NCBI GenBank assembly: GCA_945878775.1
Contig: CAMCUQ010000008.1
Coordinates: forward strand, 1 to 43,005
Source: Chthonomonas calidirosea
GTDB taxonomy: Bacteria; Armatimonadota; Chthonomonadetes; Chthonomonadales; Chthonomonadaceae
Reading direction: 5' to 3'
DNA length: 43,005 nt
Made by a program: the position numbers and the translations under genes. The notes below the pieces were generated by a model, which ran no database searches, was not told the origin of the DNA, and saw nothing but the letters and a program-made list of their open reading frames with translations. Shown here piece by piece: positions 7,640-16,815 of the stretch (its first letter is position 1; the number at the start of each line of letters is the position of its first letter).

Positions 7640-9172
7640 TTGAGCAGACAAAGGATATCACGACGTTCCTTTCTGGGTGGCTCCGTAGGCTTATCGCTCT
7701 CTGCGCTATACCTACAAGAGAATGCTTTTTCACAAACCAAACCACCAACTCCCACACCGGGTTTGCACTCGAGCTATGAGCGCGGCTTATGGCTAGCGGG
7801 CGATCCTCACGTTCATACCTACTATAGTAAGAACGGTCAATACTCTGTTGCCCAACAGGCAGAGCAAGCGTTTAAGAATGGTTTGCAGTGGATTGTTGTT
7901 GCCGACCATGGCAGCATGACACACAGTAGAACCGCTGGAAAAGAGATGCTTGCAGAAGTACAGGCTGCCCGCAAGCAATTTCCAAAATTGACGATCTTTA
8001 TGGGCGTCACATGGAATATGCCCACGGGAGAGCAGACAACCGTTATTATGCCCCCAACCCAGAACGAGGGGAAACATCTCAGCGAGTTTCAGCTACTGCA
8101 TGATTCTGTGTGTCGGGCTGTGGTAGATAAAGAGAACAACGAGCAGGCTGTGGTAGAAGCGATGCAGTACCTCCTTAACTTAAACCCCTTGCCTCTCGTA
8201 TTTGTCTCTCAGCCGGCACGCCGTGGGCTTGTTAGCCCCGCAAAAATGCGAACCCTTATCTCCTCTGCACCCGATGTCATGCGCGGGTTTGAAGGCTCTC
8301 CAGGGCATCAGGCGGCTTCACTAAATGGTAAACCGCGTGGTGGTTATGCTGGGACGAAGCGTAATGGCTCTTGGGAACAGTACCCCGAGGATGCCTATCG
8401 TACCTATGGGGGCTTCGATTGGATGACGGCGCGAGTGGGAGGGATGTGGGATGCACTCCTTGCCCAAAACCTGCCCGTTTTTGTCACCGCCACGGCAAAC
8501 TGCCATCGGCACTGGCAAGACATGAGCCAACTGGACGACGCAGACTTTGAGAGTAGTGGGCGCACGAAACTTGGTTCAAGACGGGTGGAGAAGGGGGAAA
8601 ACGAGGACTTCTTCCCCGGAGAGTATAGCCGTACCGCCGTCTTTGTACCACAAAACGATCCGCTTGCTATCATGCAGGGGATGCGGTCGGGAAATATGTT
8701 CGCCAGCCTTGGGAATATCGTAGAGCGGTGTGAGCTATTAGCCATTTCTGGCGGTCAGATGATCCCTATGGGAGGAACTTTGACGTTAAACTCTCCCAAT
8801 GACCCGGTCACTATCTCCATTCGCATCAAACTTCCCCGCAAAAAGAACCTTAATGGGGAGTTGCCAAAACTCGATCATATCGACATCATCGCGGGAAATA
8901 TTGAGCCGGGAGCCTACCAACCCACCTCTTTCTTGAATCCTAGTACCTCTGTTGTTGCAACCGTATCCCCTGCACAGGCGGTCAGAAAAGGGGACTTCCT
9001 CGACTATGGGTTCAAAATTGACAAGGTGCAAGGCGATTTTTACCTGCGCTTGCGAGGAACAAACCTGGCGAATGTGAAAGACCCTGTGGCTGATAGCACA
9101 AATACAAAGCCGTGGGAAGACCTCTGGTTCTACAGCAATCCGCTCTTTATTCGCTTACCGCGTCGTAGCTAA
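7640..9172 (+). CDS. Tat-exported CehA/McbA-like PHP-domain metallohydrolase
   Basis: A 510-aa protein that begins with a twin-arginine signal (SRRSFLGG, residues 7-14, then a hydrophobic stretch), so it should leave the cytoplasm folded, with its metals bound. The PHP-type metal-site motif GDPHVH (54-59) is followed by VVADHGSM near residue 92, as in CehA/McbA-family hydrolases. The substrate is unknown: named relatives cleave aryl methylcarbamates, but most members are uncharacterised. The start is TTG, supported by AAGGAG 8 nt upstream. It converges on the PhyH gene, and the two stop codons overlap by 4 nt. Confidence 0.85.
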   Translation: MSRQRISRRSFLGGSVGLSLSALYLQENAFSQTKPPTPTPGLHSSYERGLWLAGDPHVHTYYSKNGQYSVAQQAEQAFKNGLQWIVVADHGSMTHSRTAGKEMLAEVQAARKQFPKLTIFMGVTWNMPTGEQTTVIMPPTQNEGKHLSEFQLLHDSVCRAVVDKENNEQAVVEAMQYLLNLNPLPLVFVSQPARRGLVSPAKMRTLISSAPDVMRGFEGSPGHQAASLNGKPRGGYAGTKRNGSWEQYPEDAYRTYGGFDWMTARVGGMWDALLAQNLPVFVTATANCHRHWQDMSQLDDADFESSGRTKLGSRRVEKGENEDFFPGEYSRTAVFVPQNDPLAIMQGMRSGNMFASLGNIVERCELLAISGGQMIPMGGTLTLNSPNDPVTISIRIKLPRKKNLNGELPKLDHIDIIAGNIEPGAYQPTSFLNPSTSVVATVSPAQAVRKGDFLDYGFKIDKVQGDFYLRLRGTNLANVKDPVADSTNTKPWEDLWFYSNPLFIRLPRRS

Positions 9173-9969
9173 CTGCTCGCCTCTCGGCTTGGGACATAGA
9201 CACGCCCGTTCCGCACTACTGGGATACCGTTGCCAATGCTTCGGTTCTTTGTGCCAAGATCGAGCGTGTCTTTGCGTGTATAGTTGTAGATCAGCCCTGT
9301 GCGTGAAGTGGCGGAGCTATTGCCTCCCGCCTTGTGAACGACACGCGCCAAAAAGAAGAGCGCATCCCCCGGCGCAAAAGTAAAGTTTGTCCCCAACTTC
9401 TCGTACAGATGCTTGTCCACGATCTCCAAATGCTTGCTAGAGACACTCTCCGATGGCGTAGCGTGGGGCAAAGTCCCCTGTTTGTGACTGCCGGGGACAA
9501 GGCGTGTCGCTCCCGTCTCCCCATCCATAGAGTCCAAATAGAGAATAACGGCGCAGTTTCTGTCATTTGTTTGGGGGTCGAAATAGGAGGAGTCCTGATG
9601 CCAGTCTCGAAAGTGGGCAGGGAATCGGGGAGGCTTGCAGACAAAACAGGTCTCATAAAAGTTGATGTCGGGACCGATGAGCGCATCCAGTGTGAGCGCA
9701 ATGCGTGGGTGGAAAATAAGATCGTAAAACCTATCGTCGAAGAGCGGAAGGTCGAAACCGTTCCAGAGTGCACGGGGGTTTTGGGGATCACACTCTGCCT
9801 CTGGGATACTGCTAGGAGTAAGGCTACTACTGTAGGGGTGATCCGCAGGGGTTTGAAACAATAGGCGCATTGCATCACGCAGGTTTTCTATTTCTGTGGG
9901 CGTCAAAGCACCTCGCACGATATGGTATCCATACTCCTCAAAAGCCTGCTTCTCTTCGGGCGTGACCAT
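9169..9969 (-). CDS. Phytanoyl-CoA dioxygenase (PhyH) family protein
   Basis: A 266-aa Fe(II)/2-oxoglutarate-dependent oxygenase. The metal facial triad is visible as H124-x-D126 (DWHQDSSYF) and distal H212 (VVHKAGGN). R223 (TSRTGL) is placed to bind 2-oxoglutarate. The ATG at 9969 is preceded by AGGAGG at 8 nt, a far better start than the codons upstream. It lies 25 nt after the GNAT gene and is probably cotranscribed with it. The substrate cannot be read from the sequence; bacterial PhyH proteins hydroxylate many small molecules. Confidence 0.9.
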   Translation of the reverse strand: MVTPEEKQAFEEYGYHIVRGALTPTEIENLRDAMRLLFQTPADHPYSSSLTPSSIPEAECDPQNPRALWNGFDLPLFDDRFYDLIFHPRIALTLDALIGPDINFYETCFVCKPPRFPAHFRDWHQDSSYFDPQTNDRNCAVILYLDSMDGETGATRLVPGSHKQGTLPHATPSESVSSKHLEIVDKHLYEKLGTNFTFAPGDALFFLARVVHKAGGNSSATSRTGLIYNYTRKDTLDLGTKNRSIGNGIPVVRNGRVYVPSREASS

Positions 9970-9994
9970 CTTGCAAACCTCCTCGTGTAGTGGC

Positions 9995-11068
9995 TCAAAG
10001 CACATAGAGCGGGTTATGACCAATATATCTGTCTGGCTGCCCTAAAGGGCAGGAGCTGAGCATCTGATACTGAAAAATGATCTGCCAACCACACTCCAAA
10101 AGCCACTTCAGTGTGGGGGCACACACTCCCGCAACAGCACAATAGGAATCGAAGCCCTGTGGGAGTGGGGAGAAATCACGAAGACGGTTTTTGTGTGCAA
10201 AGAGTTGGGTTGTATGGTGCAAAATACGGGGCAAGTCTTCGGGAGATTGGGCAAGCAAAGGACCCTGAAAGGCGACGCCCGTGTAGGCATATCCCACGAT
10301 CTCCCCTGTCTCAGAACCACGCCGGAAGAGCCGAGCGACTCCCTCACCGCGTTCCACTTCACGACACCAAAACTCGTGCTCTGGTAGGCGTGAAAAGCCA
10401 ACTATCGTGTGGTCTAGCTCTTGCAAAGTGGCGCGTATCTCTGCATTAAGCTGAATAGGCTCTGCAAAAAGGAGATTTGGGTTGCCGGATCGGACAGGCT
10501 CTGTAAAGTGGAGATCAAAGACAGTGCCCTGTTGCTCACGAGGAAGTTGGAGTTGGTTTGGAGAGCCAGCCAATAGAAACATGGGGAGACGTGGCGCACA
10601 GCCCAGCTGACGAATATAGAGCGAATTGGCTCCAGTGTGCTGGGAGGCTAAAACCATGCGTGCCTCTATTCCAATGTGCTCTGCATCGGCAAGACAATGC
10701 TCCAGCAAGCTTTGCCCCAAGCCGCGTTGGTGGTGATCGGGCAAAACAAAAAACTCTGTGATACACAATACCCGATCTCTGATAATGCTACGGGCATAGC
10801 CCACTATGCGCGGACGTGCGAAGCGCGGTGTCTCTTCTGCCACCCAAAAGCTGCATCCAGGACTCTGGCGCAAATGATCCCGTATGGCAGAGTGCATCTC
10901 TTTTCGCATCTCAAAGCCCATAGCACGACGCATTACCTCAAAGGTTGCTCCTTCGTCCTCCGCCTCTCCATGGCGCAATATCGTATTGCGAGGCAGAGAG
11001 TGGTGACTGAGGGGAAGCTCAGTCTGTGGCAAATCTATCGAGTACCGTGTATCATCTGAATTGTGCAT
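9995..11068 (-). CDS. Tandem GNAT-family N-acetyltransferase
   Basis: A 357-aa protein. The N-terminal half has a canonical GNAT fold with the acetyl-CoA pyrophosphate loop in HHQRGLGQSLLEHCL near residue 118 and a preceding beta strand (ITEFFVLPD). The C-terminal half (about 215-340) looks like a second, degenerate GNAT domain, with VGYAYTGVAFQGPLLA and a closing CGWQIIFQYQML. The acceptor is unknown. It heads the two-gene transcript with the PhyH gene, so the pair may modify the same metabolite. The Shine-Dalgarno is weak and the exact start is uncertain. Confidence 0.82.
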   Translation of the reverse strand: MHNSDDTRYSIDLPQTELPLSHHSLPRNTILRHGEAEDEGATFEVMRRAMGFEMRKEMHSAIRDHLRQSPGCSFWVAEETPRFARPRIVGYARSIIRDRVLCITEFFVLPDHHQRGLGQSLLEHCLADAEHIGIEARMVLASQHTGANSLYIRQLGCAPRLPMFLLAGSPNQLQLPREQQGTVFDLHFTEPVRSGNPNLLFAEPIQLNAEIRATLQELDHTIVGFSRLPEHEFWCREVERGEGVARLFRRGSETGEIVGYAYTGVAFQGPLLAQSPEDLPRILHHTTQLFAHKNRLRDFSPLPQGFDSYCAVAGVCAPTLKWLLECGWQIIFQYQMLSSCPLGQPDRYIGHNPLYVL

Positions 11069-11122
11069 CCTGAGCTTTCAATAGCAACTCCTAGGCAAGA
11101 TTCCCACCACTCTGAACTTTTG

Positions 11123-11135
11123 CCTTACAGTAAGG
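11123..11135. promoter_or_regulatory. Palindrome, possible operator
   Basis: CCTTAC-A-GTAAGG, a perfect 13-bp palindrome in the intergenic region between the divergent GNAT and marR genes. It is a possible binding site for a regulator, with no direct evidence of which. Confidence 0.35.
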
Positions 11136-11219
11136 GAGTTGAAAAAGCGCGAAATTGGGAGTCGCAGAGTAGAGATTCAAGAAATGAGGGGCAATCTCCT
11201 TTTTTATTCGGCGATACTC

Positions 11220-11248
11220 TTGACAAAAGTACTTTCAATATGCAAAAT
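11220..11248 (+). promoter_or_regulatory. Promoter of the marR gene
   Basis: A perfect -35 TTGACA (11220-11225), 17-bp spacer and a weaker -10 CAAAAT (11243-11248). It points to the MarR gene starting at 11327 with a leader of about 70 nt. Confidence 0.5.
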
Positions 11249-11255
11249 ATTATCA

Positions 11256-11274
11256 CTTCCAAAATTTCGGGAAG
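11256..11274. promoter_or_regulatory. Candidate MarR operator
   Basis: An inverted repeat CTTCC-(9 nt)-GGAAG centred on AAAATTT, just downstream of the predicted transcription start. The position would allow autorepression by the MarR protein. The size (19 bp) fits MarR boxes, but binding is inferred. Confidence 0.4.
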
Positions 11275-11326
11275 ATCGAAGTAATGGGGAAGAATCCAGA
11301 AGAGAGCGGGATTATAGAGAGACGCT

Positions 11327-11935
11327 ATGCCTACTCATGAAACCAAAGAAAAAAGTACCTCCCCTTGCCCACCCGAACCACCTTTTGGCAAGGCTTTCTT
11401 CCTGCTAATGCGCTCAATTGTTTTTGATGCAAAACACCATCCAGAGTTGGATATGCTGCCTCTAGCACAACTCCGCTTGCTCTGGACGGTACGTGGCTTT
11501 CCTAATGGAACCATGAAGGATAATAGCGAACGCCTCATGGTCTCTCAATCGACAGTGACACAGCTTGCTGACCGACTCGTGAAGCGTGGGCTGATTGAGC
11601 GAGCCGCCGATCCTGCAGATAGGCGCGTCATTCGACTTCGCATGAGCCAATATGGCATAGACTTGATGGAGATGGTGGACACTCCGCGCCGACAGACGAC
11701 TCTGCTTGTGTGGGAGCGACTCTCGCCAGAGGAGCGAGAGCAGGTGTTGCAAGTTTTTCACCATGTCACCGCCATTGCGGAGCAGGTGCGCGAGGAGATT
11801 CAGCGTCCCATGCCTCCTCTACCAGATAAGTGGATGGAGGGAGACGACACCAGTGAGAGAGAAGGCTCTTCCAATACCTCCTCCGTCGTCGACCTCATGT
11901 CGCGTCCTGTGCGTGGAAAAGCCCTCGCCTCCTAA
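11327..11935 (+). CDS. MarR-family transcriptional regulator
   Basis: A 202-aa winged helix-turn-helix regulator. The recognition helix lies at about 73-92 (SQSTVTQLADRLVKRGLIER) and the wing carries the DPADRR motif (95-100) with alternating basic residues, diagnostic of MarR. It has a Pro-rich N-terminal tail and a Ser-rich, low-complexity C-terminal extension from about residue 165, so it is longer than the usual 140-160 aa. It stands 125 nt before the TolC/MacA/MacB-like operon on the same strand. It probably represses that operon and itself until a ligand is bound, as many MarR proteins do for efflux pumps. Confidence 0.92.
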   Translation: MPTHETKEKSTSPCPPEPPFGKAFFLLMRSIVFDAKHHPELDMLPLAQLRLLWTVRGFPNGTMKDNSERLMVSQSTVTQLADRLVKRGLIERAADPADRRVIRLRMSQYGIDLMEMVDTPRRQTTLLVWERLSPEEREQVLQVFHHVTAIAEQVREEIQRPMPPLPDKWMEGDDTSEREGSSNTSSVVDLMSRPVRGKALAS

Positions 11936-12004
11936 AGATCGCCTTCACGAAGGTGAAACGGATTGCGGTTTCCATGCGTCCATTGCTTTGTATGATTCAG
12001 GAGA

Positions 12005-12018
12005 CAGACTTCCGTCTG
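12005..12018 (+). promoter_or_regulatory. Small hairpin before tolC
   Basis: CAGAC-TTCC-GTCTG, a 5-bp stem with a 4-nt loop, 43 nt before the tolC start. It may be part of the leader. A weak promoter-like TATGAT lies just upstream near 11990. Confidence 0.25.
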
Positions 12019-12060
12019 CGCTTCAATTCCCTATAACCAATCCGAAAGGAACTGTGCAAC

Positions 12061-13641
12061 ATGGTTCGTCACTTCCGTCGCCATGCGCTTGCCCTCCTAC
12101 CGTTTGTAGTCTTCAGTAGTGTGGCGCAAGCCGAAGAGCCGGATTCAGAGATGCAAGGGCTTCCCCCCAAAGCGGTTCAACAGAAGAACCCTGCCCAACA
12201 ACGCTATGGGCTCCCCAAGAATCCTGTTGTGGGTGGAGCTGTAGATACAGATCTCTCTAAGCCACTCACCCTAGAGCGGGCTGTTCGAATCGGCTTGGCA
12301 CTTCAAAACTCTATCGCACTTTCGCAGACACAGCTCGAAGGTGCAAATGCACGCCTTGTACAGTCACGGTCTCAGTATTTTCCCCAAATACAACCCCGTA
12401 TTCAGTACAACACGAACCTTCAACCAGGAGGCGTTATCAACTTTGGTGGAAACCTCATTCGTAGCGGCAGTAGTTCAGAGGTCTTCTCCTCTGGATTAAA
12501 TGCAACCTACAATATTTGGGACACAGGGATTCGAGAAAATAACGTTGGCTCCAGTCGGCGCAGTGCATTTGCCTCCGCCTATAGCCTCGCCAACCAACGT
12601 CAATCGGTCATTCTCTCCGTCACTCAATCCTACTACACCCTCAACCGTGCGCGAGGACTTGTGAAGGCACAAAACAATAGCGTGGTGCGGGCGCAGGCAA
12701 ACCTGGACATCGTCCAAGCCGCAGCGAATGCAGGAACCGCCGCAAAATCGGATACTCTGCAAGCAGAAGCCGACCTTGCAAACGCACAAGTGAACCTGCT
12801 CTCCGCACAAAACGACTTGAATGTGGCACAGGCAAACTTGAAGAATGCGATGGGCGTTGTCTCTGGAGATATTCTCAATACTCCCGAAGACAACCTCCCT
12901 ATTCCTAGTTATGATGGTGATACACGGACTGTGGATCATTATGTCAAACTCGCATACTCCAATAGGTACGACATCAAACAACAACAGGAGCTGGTCTATT
13001 CACAAGGCTATCAAGTCAAGACCGCTATCCTACAAAACGGTCTTAGCGTGAACGCTTCGATAACTCAAGGCTATGCGCTAGAACCAAATAAGGGCGAAAA
13101 CCGCACCTTTACCGTCACCTTTAACTACCCTCTCTTCGATGGAGGAAACTCACGCGCTGTCATTCGTGAGAGCAAAGCGCAATATGAACAGCAGAAGCGC
13201 ACGCTGGATCAACTAGAGCAAAACGTGAGTTTGAGCGTGGAGCAGTCTTGGCTGATCCGCGAATTGGGACGCAAGCGTGTGAATGCGGCTCAGACCGCCA
13301 TTCGTGCCGCTCGATTGAACTACGAGGTGGCGCAAGAGCGACAAAAGAACGGCTTGACAAACGTGCTTGAACTCATTACGGCACAGGTACAACTGACCAA
13401 CGCTGAAAACTCCTTTATTCAAGCACTCTACGACTACTATATCGCCGACGCTCAACTTCAGCGTAACGTCGGTGTCAACGATCCCGAATATGCCCCCAAA
13501 GTACCCGGAGCAAAGCCTATTCGTTCCAGCTCTTTGGTTCCTACTTGGGCACAGTCGACAACCGTATTTGATATGCCAACAAAACCCGAGAGTCACTCTC
13601 TCTTTGAGCAGAGCCTCTCAGACACGGGAAGGAAATTCTGA
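12061..13641 (+). CDS. TolC-family outer-membrane efflux protein
   Basis: The outer-membrane channel of a tripartite efflux or export system. The 526-aa protein starts with a Sec signal peptide (basic MVRHFRRH, hydrophobic core, cleavage near AQA). Two repeats follow, rich in coiled-coil helices, each with the TolC/OEP pattern: LTLERAVRIGLALQNSIAL and later YDIKQQQELVY. Strands end in LNATYNIWD and FNYPLFDGG, and AVREL-type helices reach about residue 470. The tail from 480 is low complexity. The stop is 2 nt before the adaptor gene, so translation is coupled. Substrate is not evident. Confidence 0.93.
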   Translation: MVRHFRRHALALLPFVVFSSVAQAEEPDSEMQGLPPKAVQQKNPAQQRYGLPKNPVVGGAVDTDLSKPLTLERAVRIGLALQNSIALSQTQLEGANARLVQSRSQYFPQIQPRIQYNTNLQPGGVINFGGNLIRSGSSSEVFSSGLNATYNIWDTGIRENNVGSSRRSAFASAYSLANQRQSVILSVTQSYYTLNRARGLVKAQNNSVVRAQANLDIVQAAANAGTAAKSDTLQAEADLANAQVNLLSAQNDLNVAQANLKNAMGVVSGDILNTPEDNLPIPSYDGDTRTVDHYVKLAYSNRYDIKQQQELVYSQGYQVKTAILQNGLSVNASITQGYALEPNKGENRTFTVTFNYPLFDGGNSRAVIRESKAQYEQQKRTLDQLEQNVSLSVEQSWLIRELGRKRVNAAQTAIRAARLNYEVAQERQKNGLTNVLELITAQVQLTNAENSFIQALYDYYIADAQLQRNVGVNDPEYAPKVPGAKPIRSSSLVPTWAQSTTVFDMPTKPESHSLFEQSLSDTGRKF

Positions 13642-13643
13642 AG

Positions 13644-15473
13644 ATGAAGCGTGCAATCGTTATTGTAGTCACGCTGGTCGTCCTCATTGGAGGTGGCGTT
13701 GCCACCTCTCAGCGCATGAAGGGCAGCAGTGCGAAGGATCAAAATCAGTACCGCCTTGCTCAAATCGAAAAGGGAAAGGTGCGCAAAACCGTTACCGCAA
13801 CCGGCGTTCTTAAGCCCTGGCGCACCGTCGACATTCGTAGCCGTGCAGGTGGACGCGTGTTGAACTATGGTCCCGACATAGAGAAGGCAAAAGAGAAAAG
13901 CGGCACTCCTCCTGAAATCGATGAGGGAAGTATTGTGACAGCGGGCGCGATTATCGTCAATATCGATCCCTCAGACACACTCCTTACCTATAACTCGGCA
14001 CGTGCCGATATCGATTCGAATAGAGCGAGAGTCGATCAGACCACACGTGAGTTGAAGTTGCAAGAGGAGCAGACGCAAATCTCCATTGCAAATGCACAAG
14101 CGAGCCTGCTTGCATCGGAAGCGGGAGCGTCTGCCACAAAATCCCGTAGTGAATCTGCCCAGAAGCAGGCAGAGGTGCAAAAAGAGCTTACCACGGCTCA
14201 GATCGAAGCTGCACGGGCTTCGCTGAATGCTGAGCAAGAGCGACTACGCCAACTGCAAGATGCCACCACGAGCAACCAACAAGCGGAGGCGAAGGCATCG
14301 CTACATCAGGCAGAAGCCAACCTGAAAAACAGTGAGCTTCAGTGGCATCGCCAACAGGCTCTGCTGGCAAAGGGTTTTGTGGCTGAGGCAAATGTGGATC
14401 AAGCCGAAGCGACCTATCGGGTGGCAAAAGCTAACTTTGATAGCGCGACAGTCCGCTTTAGAACGCTAAACCCCTCGCAAGATGCCGATGTGAAGGCGCA
14501 AGAGGCGCGTGTGAGACAGCTACAAGCGGCTTTGAGAAGTGCAGAGGCGAACCGTGCCGACATTATCCTGAGACAACAGGCTGCCAACGCTGCTGCTGCC
14601 GACTATAACCGTGCTCTTGCTGACGTAGAGCAGGCAAAAGTTGCTGTGCGACAGGCAAAAACCAACCGAATTAGCAACACCATTCGCGTCACCCAGATTG
14701 CACAAGCCCGCGCCTCTGGCGCACGTGCCTCTGCCTCCTTGGTGAACGCTAAAGTTCAGTTGGATGAGACCAAGGTCACTGCACCCAGCAACGGAATCAT
14801 CCTGAAGAAGTACATTGAAGCAGGAACCCTGATCTCCTCTGGTATCTCTGCTTTCAACTCGACAGGAACCAACATCGTTCAGTTTGGGGATACCACCCGC
14901 ATGTATGTCGATGTGCAGGTGGATGAAACCGACATTGCCAACGTGGATTTGGATCAGAAAGTAGACATTACTTTCGACTCTTATCCCACCACGACGTTTG
15001 AGGGCAAGGTCATCCGTATCGATCCTCAGATGGTGATTGAGCAGAACGTCACGACTGCCCACGTTCGGGTAGAGGTAGATAACACACAAGCGACCTACCA
15101 ACTCCTGAAGCCAGGCATGAATGCCACCTGCGAATTTATCGTCAATCAGAAGGATGATGTTATCGCCGTTCCAAACGAAGCCCTCAAGAACGATACCGAT
15201 GGCTCTCGCTATGTGGAGATAGCATCGGGGGGTAAGCCCGCGCCCGCAGAGAAGGGTGAGGAAGCCGACCCCGCTCTCAAGATCGGAATCAAGAGCGAGA
15301 AGCGTAAGCTGACATCCGACAACATTGGGCTAGAGGGCAACGACTCTACGGAGATCAAGACCGGACTCAAAGAGGGTGAAACCATAGTGCTTCAGACCAT
15401 TGAACCCGTAGGGGCAACACCCGCAGGGGGCGGTAACCCATTCGGTGGAGGACGTGGTCCCGGACGCAGGTAG
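13644..15473 (+). CDS. MacA/HlyD-like periplasmic adaptor with extended coiled coil
   Basis: The membrane-fusion protein that joins the inner-membrane ABC transporter to TolC. The 609-aa protein has an N-terminal anchor (residues 3-22), a half barrel-sandwich domain, then a very long Ala/Gln/Glu-rich helical region (about 110-365). The returning lipoyl half (TKVTAPSNGIILKKYIEAG), the beta-barrel (YVDVQVDETDIANVDL) and the membrane-proximal domain follow. MacA of E. coli has about 370 residues, so the hairpin here is much larger. A cysteine appears only late (NATCEF). The C-terminus is Gly/Arg-rich (GGGNPFGGGRGPGRR). It is the second gene of the efflux operon. Confidence 0.92.
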   Translation: MKRAIVIVVTLVVLIGGGVATSQRMKGSSAKDQNQYRLAQIEKGKVRKTVTATGVLKPWRTVDIRSRAGGRVLNYGPDIEKAKEKSGTPPEIDEGSIVTAGAIIVNIDPSDTLLTYNSARADIDSNRARVDQTTRELKLQEEQTQISIANAQASLLASEAGASATKSRSESAQKQAEVQKELTTAQIEAARASLNAEQERLRQLQDATTSNQQAEAKASLHQAEANLKNSELQWHRQQALLAKGFVAEANVDQAEATYRVAKANFDSATVRFRTLNPSQDADVKAQEARVRQLQAALRSAEANRADIILRQQAANAAAADYNRALADVEQAKVAVRQAKTNRISNTIRVTQIAQARASGARASASLVNAKVQLDETKVTAPSNGIILKKYIEAGTLISSGISAFNSTGTNIVQFGDTTRMYVDVQVDETDIANVDLDQKVDITFDSYPTTTFEGKVIRIDPQMVIEQNVTTAHVRVEVDNTQATYQLLKPGMNATCEFIVNQKDDVIAVPNEALKNDTDGSRYVEIASGGKPAPAEKGEEADPALKIGIKSEKRKLTSDNIGLEGNDSTEIKTGLKEGETIVLQTIEPVGATPAGGGNPFGGGRGPGRR

Positions 15474-15483
15474 TCACTTTCTG

Positions 15484-15529
15484 AGGGAAGGGCAAAGAGG
15501 TTTCGCTTGAGATCACTTTGTCCCTCCCT
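15484..15529 (+). repeat. Stable hairpin between adaptor and permease genes
   Basis: A 14-bp stem with one mismatch and one G-U pair (arms 15484-15497 and 15516-15529, 18-nt loop) fills the 80-nt junction. There is no T-run, so it may be an mRNA processing or stability element and not a terminator. Confidence 0.5.
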
Positions 15530-15553
15530 TGGCAATCGAGGAGTAAATAGACT

Positions 15554-16765
15554 ATGATGGTAGGATTGGTTGCTGCCCTGCGCGGTCTTGCGGCGAACAA
15601 ACTCCGTTCCTTTCTAACCATGCTCGGCGTCATCTTTGGAGTTGCCGCAGTCATTGTTGCGGTGGCTCTGGGGCAGGGATCGCGCGATGCTTCATTGAAG
15701 CGATTCCAACGCTTTGGCACGCGCACCTTAACGGTTATCCCTGGGCGACAGAGTCGTGCGGGAATCAGCTTTGGTGCTGTTTCAACCCTGAAAATTGATG
15801 ATGCGAAGGCGATCTTGAGGGGTGCTCCTTCCGTTCGCAACGTATCACCAGAGCGTAGCGGATTCTTGCAGGTAAAAGCTGGAAACAAAAACACCAATAC
15901 TCAGGTATATGGTTGTGGTGCTGCTTTTCCAAAGATTCGCAATTTTGAGTTCGTTCAGGGAGGCTTCTTTACCGAGGCAGATATTCGCTCAAAACGGTTT
16001 GTGTGTGCGCTTGGCTGGCAGGTCTACAAAGACCTCTTTGGAAGTGGGAGCGTCATTGGGCAGAAGGTCTACGTAAAGGGACAGAGCTTCAAGGTTTTGG
16101 GTGTCTTCAAGGAGCGTGGAGGCGGTGGCTTCCAGAATGAGGACGACCGGGTCTATGTTCCTGTCACCTCCGCTCTACGACGCCTCTTCGGTTCCGACAA
16201 CATCCTCTCGACCATGAGCGTGGAGGGGCGTAGTGAGGGCGCCATGCAGAAGGCGCAAGATGAGGTTAGCGAAGTTCTAAAACGACGCCATAAGATCGGT
16301 GGGAACAAGCCGAACGACTTCATTATCTTCAACAACGCCGTCGCTGCACAAAACAGTAGTGAACAAGCCGCCGACTTTGAACAACTCATCAGTTGGCTTG
16401 CCGCCGTCGCGCTTATCGTTGGTGGTATTGGTATCATGAATATCATGCTGGTTTCCGTCACAGAGCGAACCCGTGAGATTGGAGTTCGGAAAGCCATTGG
16501 AGCGAAGCGGTGGCATATTCTCCTCCAGTTCCTTTTGGAAGCCATGTTCCTTTCTCTTACGGGAGGTTTAATTGGGGTGATAGGAGGCGTTTGCTTCACG
16601 AAGTTTGGGCTTCCTGCCCTAAAACCAGCTTGGGAGACATCCCTAACACTTCCACCCGTTCTCATCGCGTTTGGCTTTTCGGCTCTCGTGGGAGTCTTCT
16701 TCGGCTTCTACCCTGCCTACAAGGCTTCCAAGCTCGATCCCATTACGGCACTGCGCTTCGAGTAA
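15554..16765 (+). CDS. MacB-type ABC transporter permease (FtsX-like)
   Basis: The transmembrane half of a MacB-like type VII ABC transporter, which drives substrate from periplasm through the adaptor and TolC. It has 403 residues: helix 1 at about 15-40, a large MacB periplasmic core domain (about 45-270), and three C-terminal helices. The FtsX signature between helices 2 and 3 is EIGVRKAIGAKRWHIL. It ends with the classical AYKASKLDPITALRFE. GAGGAG lies 10 nt before the ATG. In E. coli the ATPase domain is fused to the same chain; here it is a separate gene further down. Confidence 0.93.
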   Translation: MMVGLVAALRGLAANKLRSFLTMLGVIFGVAAVIVAVALGQGSRDASLKRFQRFGTRTLTVIPGRQSRAGISFGAVSTLKIDDAKAILRGAPSVRNVSPERSGFLQVKAGNKNTNTQVYGCGAAFPKIRNFEFVQGGFFTEADIRSKRFVCALGWQVYKDLFGSGSVIGQKVYVKGQSFKVLGVFKERGGGGFQNEDDRVYVPVTSALRRLFGSDNILSTMSVEGRSEGAMQKAQDEVSEVLKRRHKIGGNKPNDFIIFNNAVAAQNSSEQAADFEQLISWLAAVALIVGGIGIMNIMLVSVTERTREIGVRKAIGAKRWHILLQFLLEAMFLSLTGGLIGVIGGVCFTKFGLPALKPAWETSLTLPPVLIAFGFSALVGVFFGFYPAYKASKLDPITALRFE

Positions 16766-16815
16766 TCGCCACAAGACCCAAGTGTCCGATTTTGGGTTCC
16801 ATTATGTTCTCTGCA

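Noticed and set aside
14520-15101. Long minus-strand frame inside the adaptor gene
   Set aside because: It is the usual antisense shadow of an Ala/Gln/Glu-rich coding strand and has no start signals.
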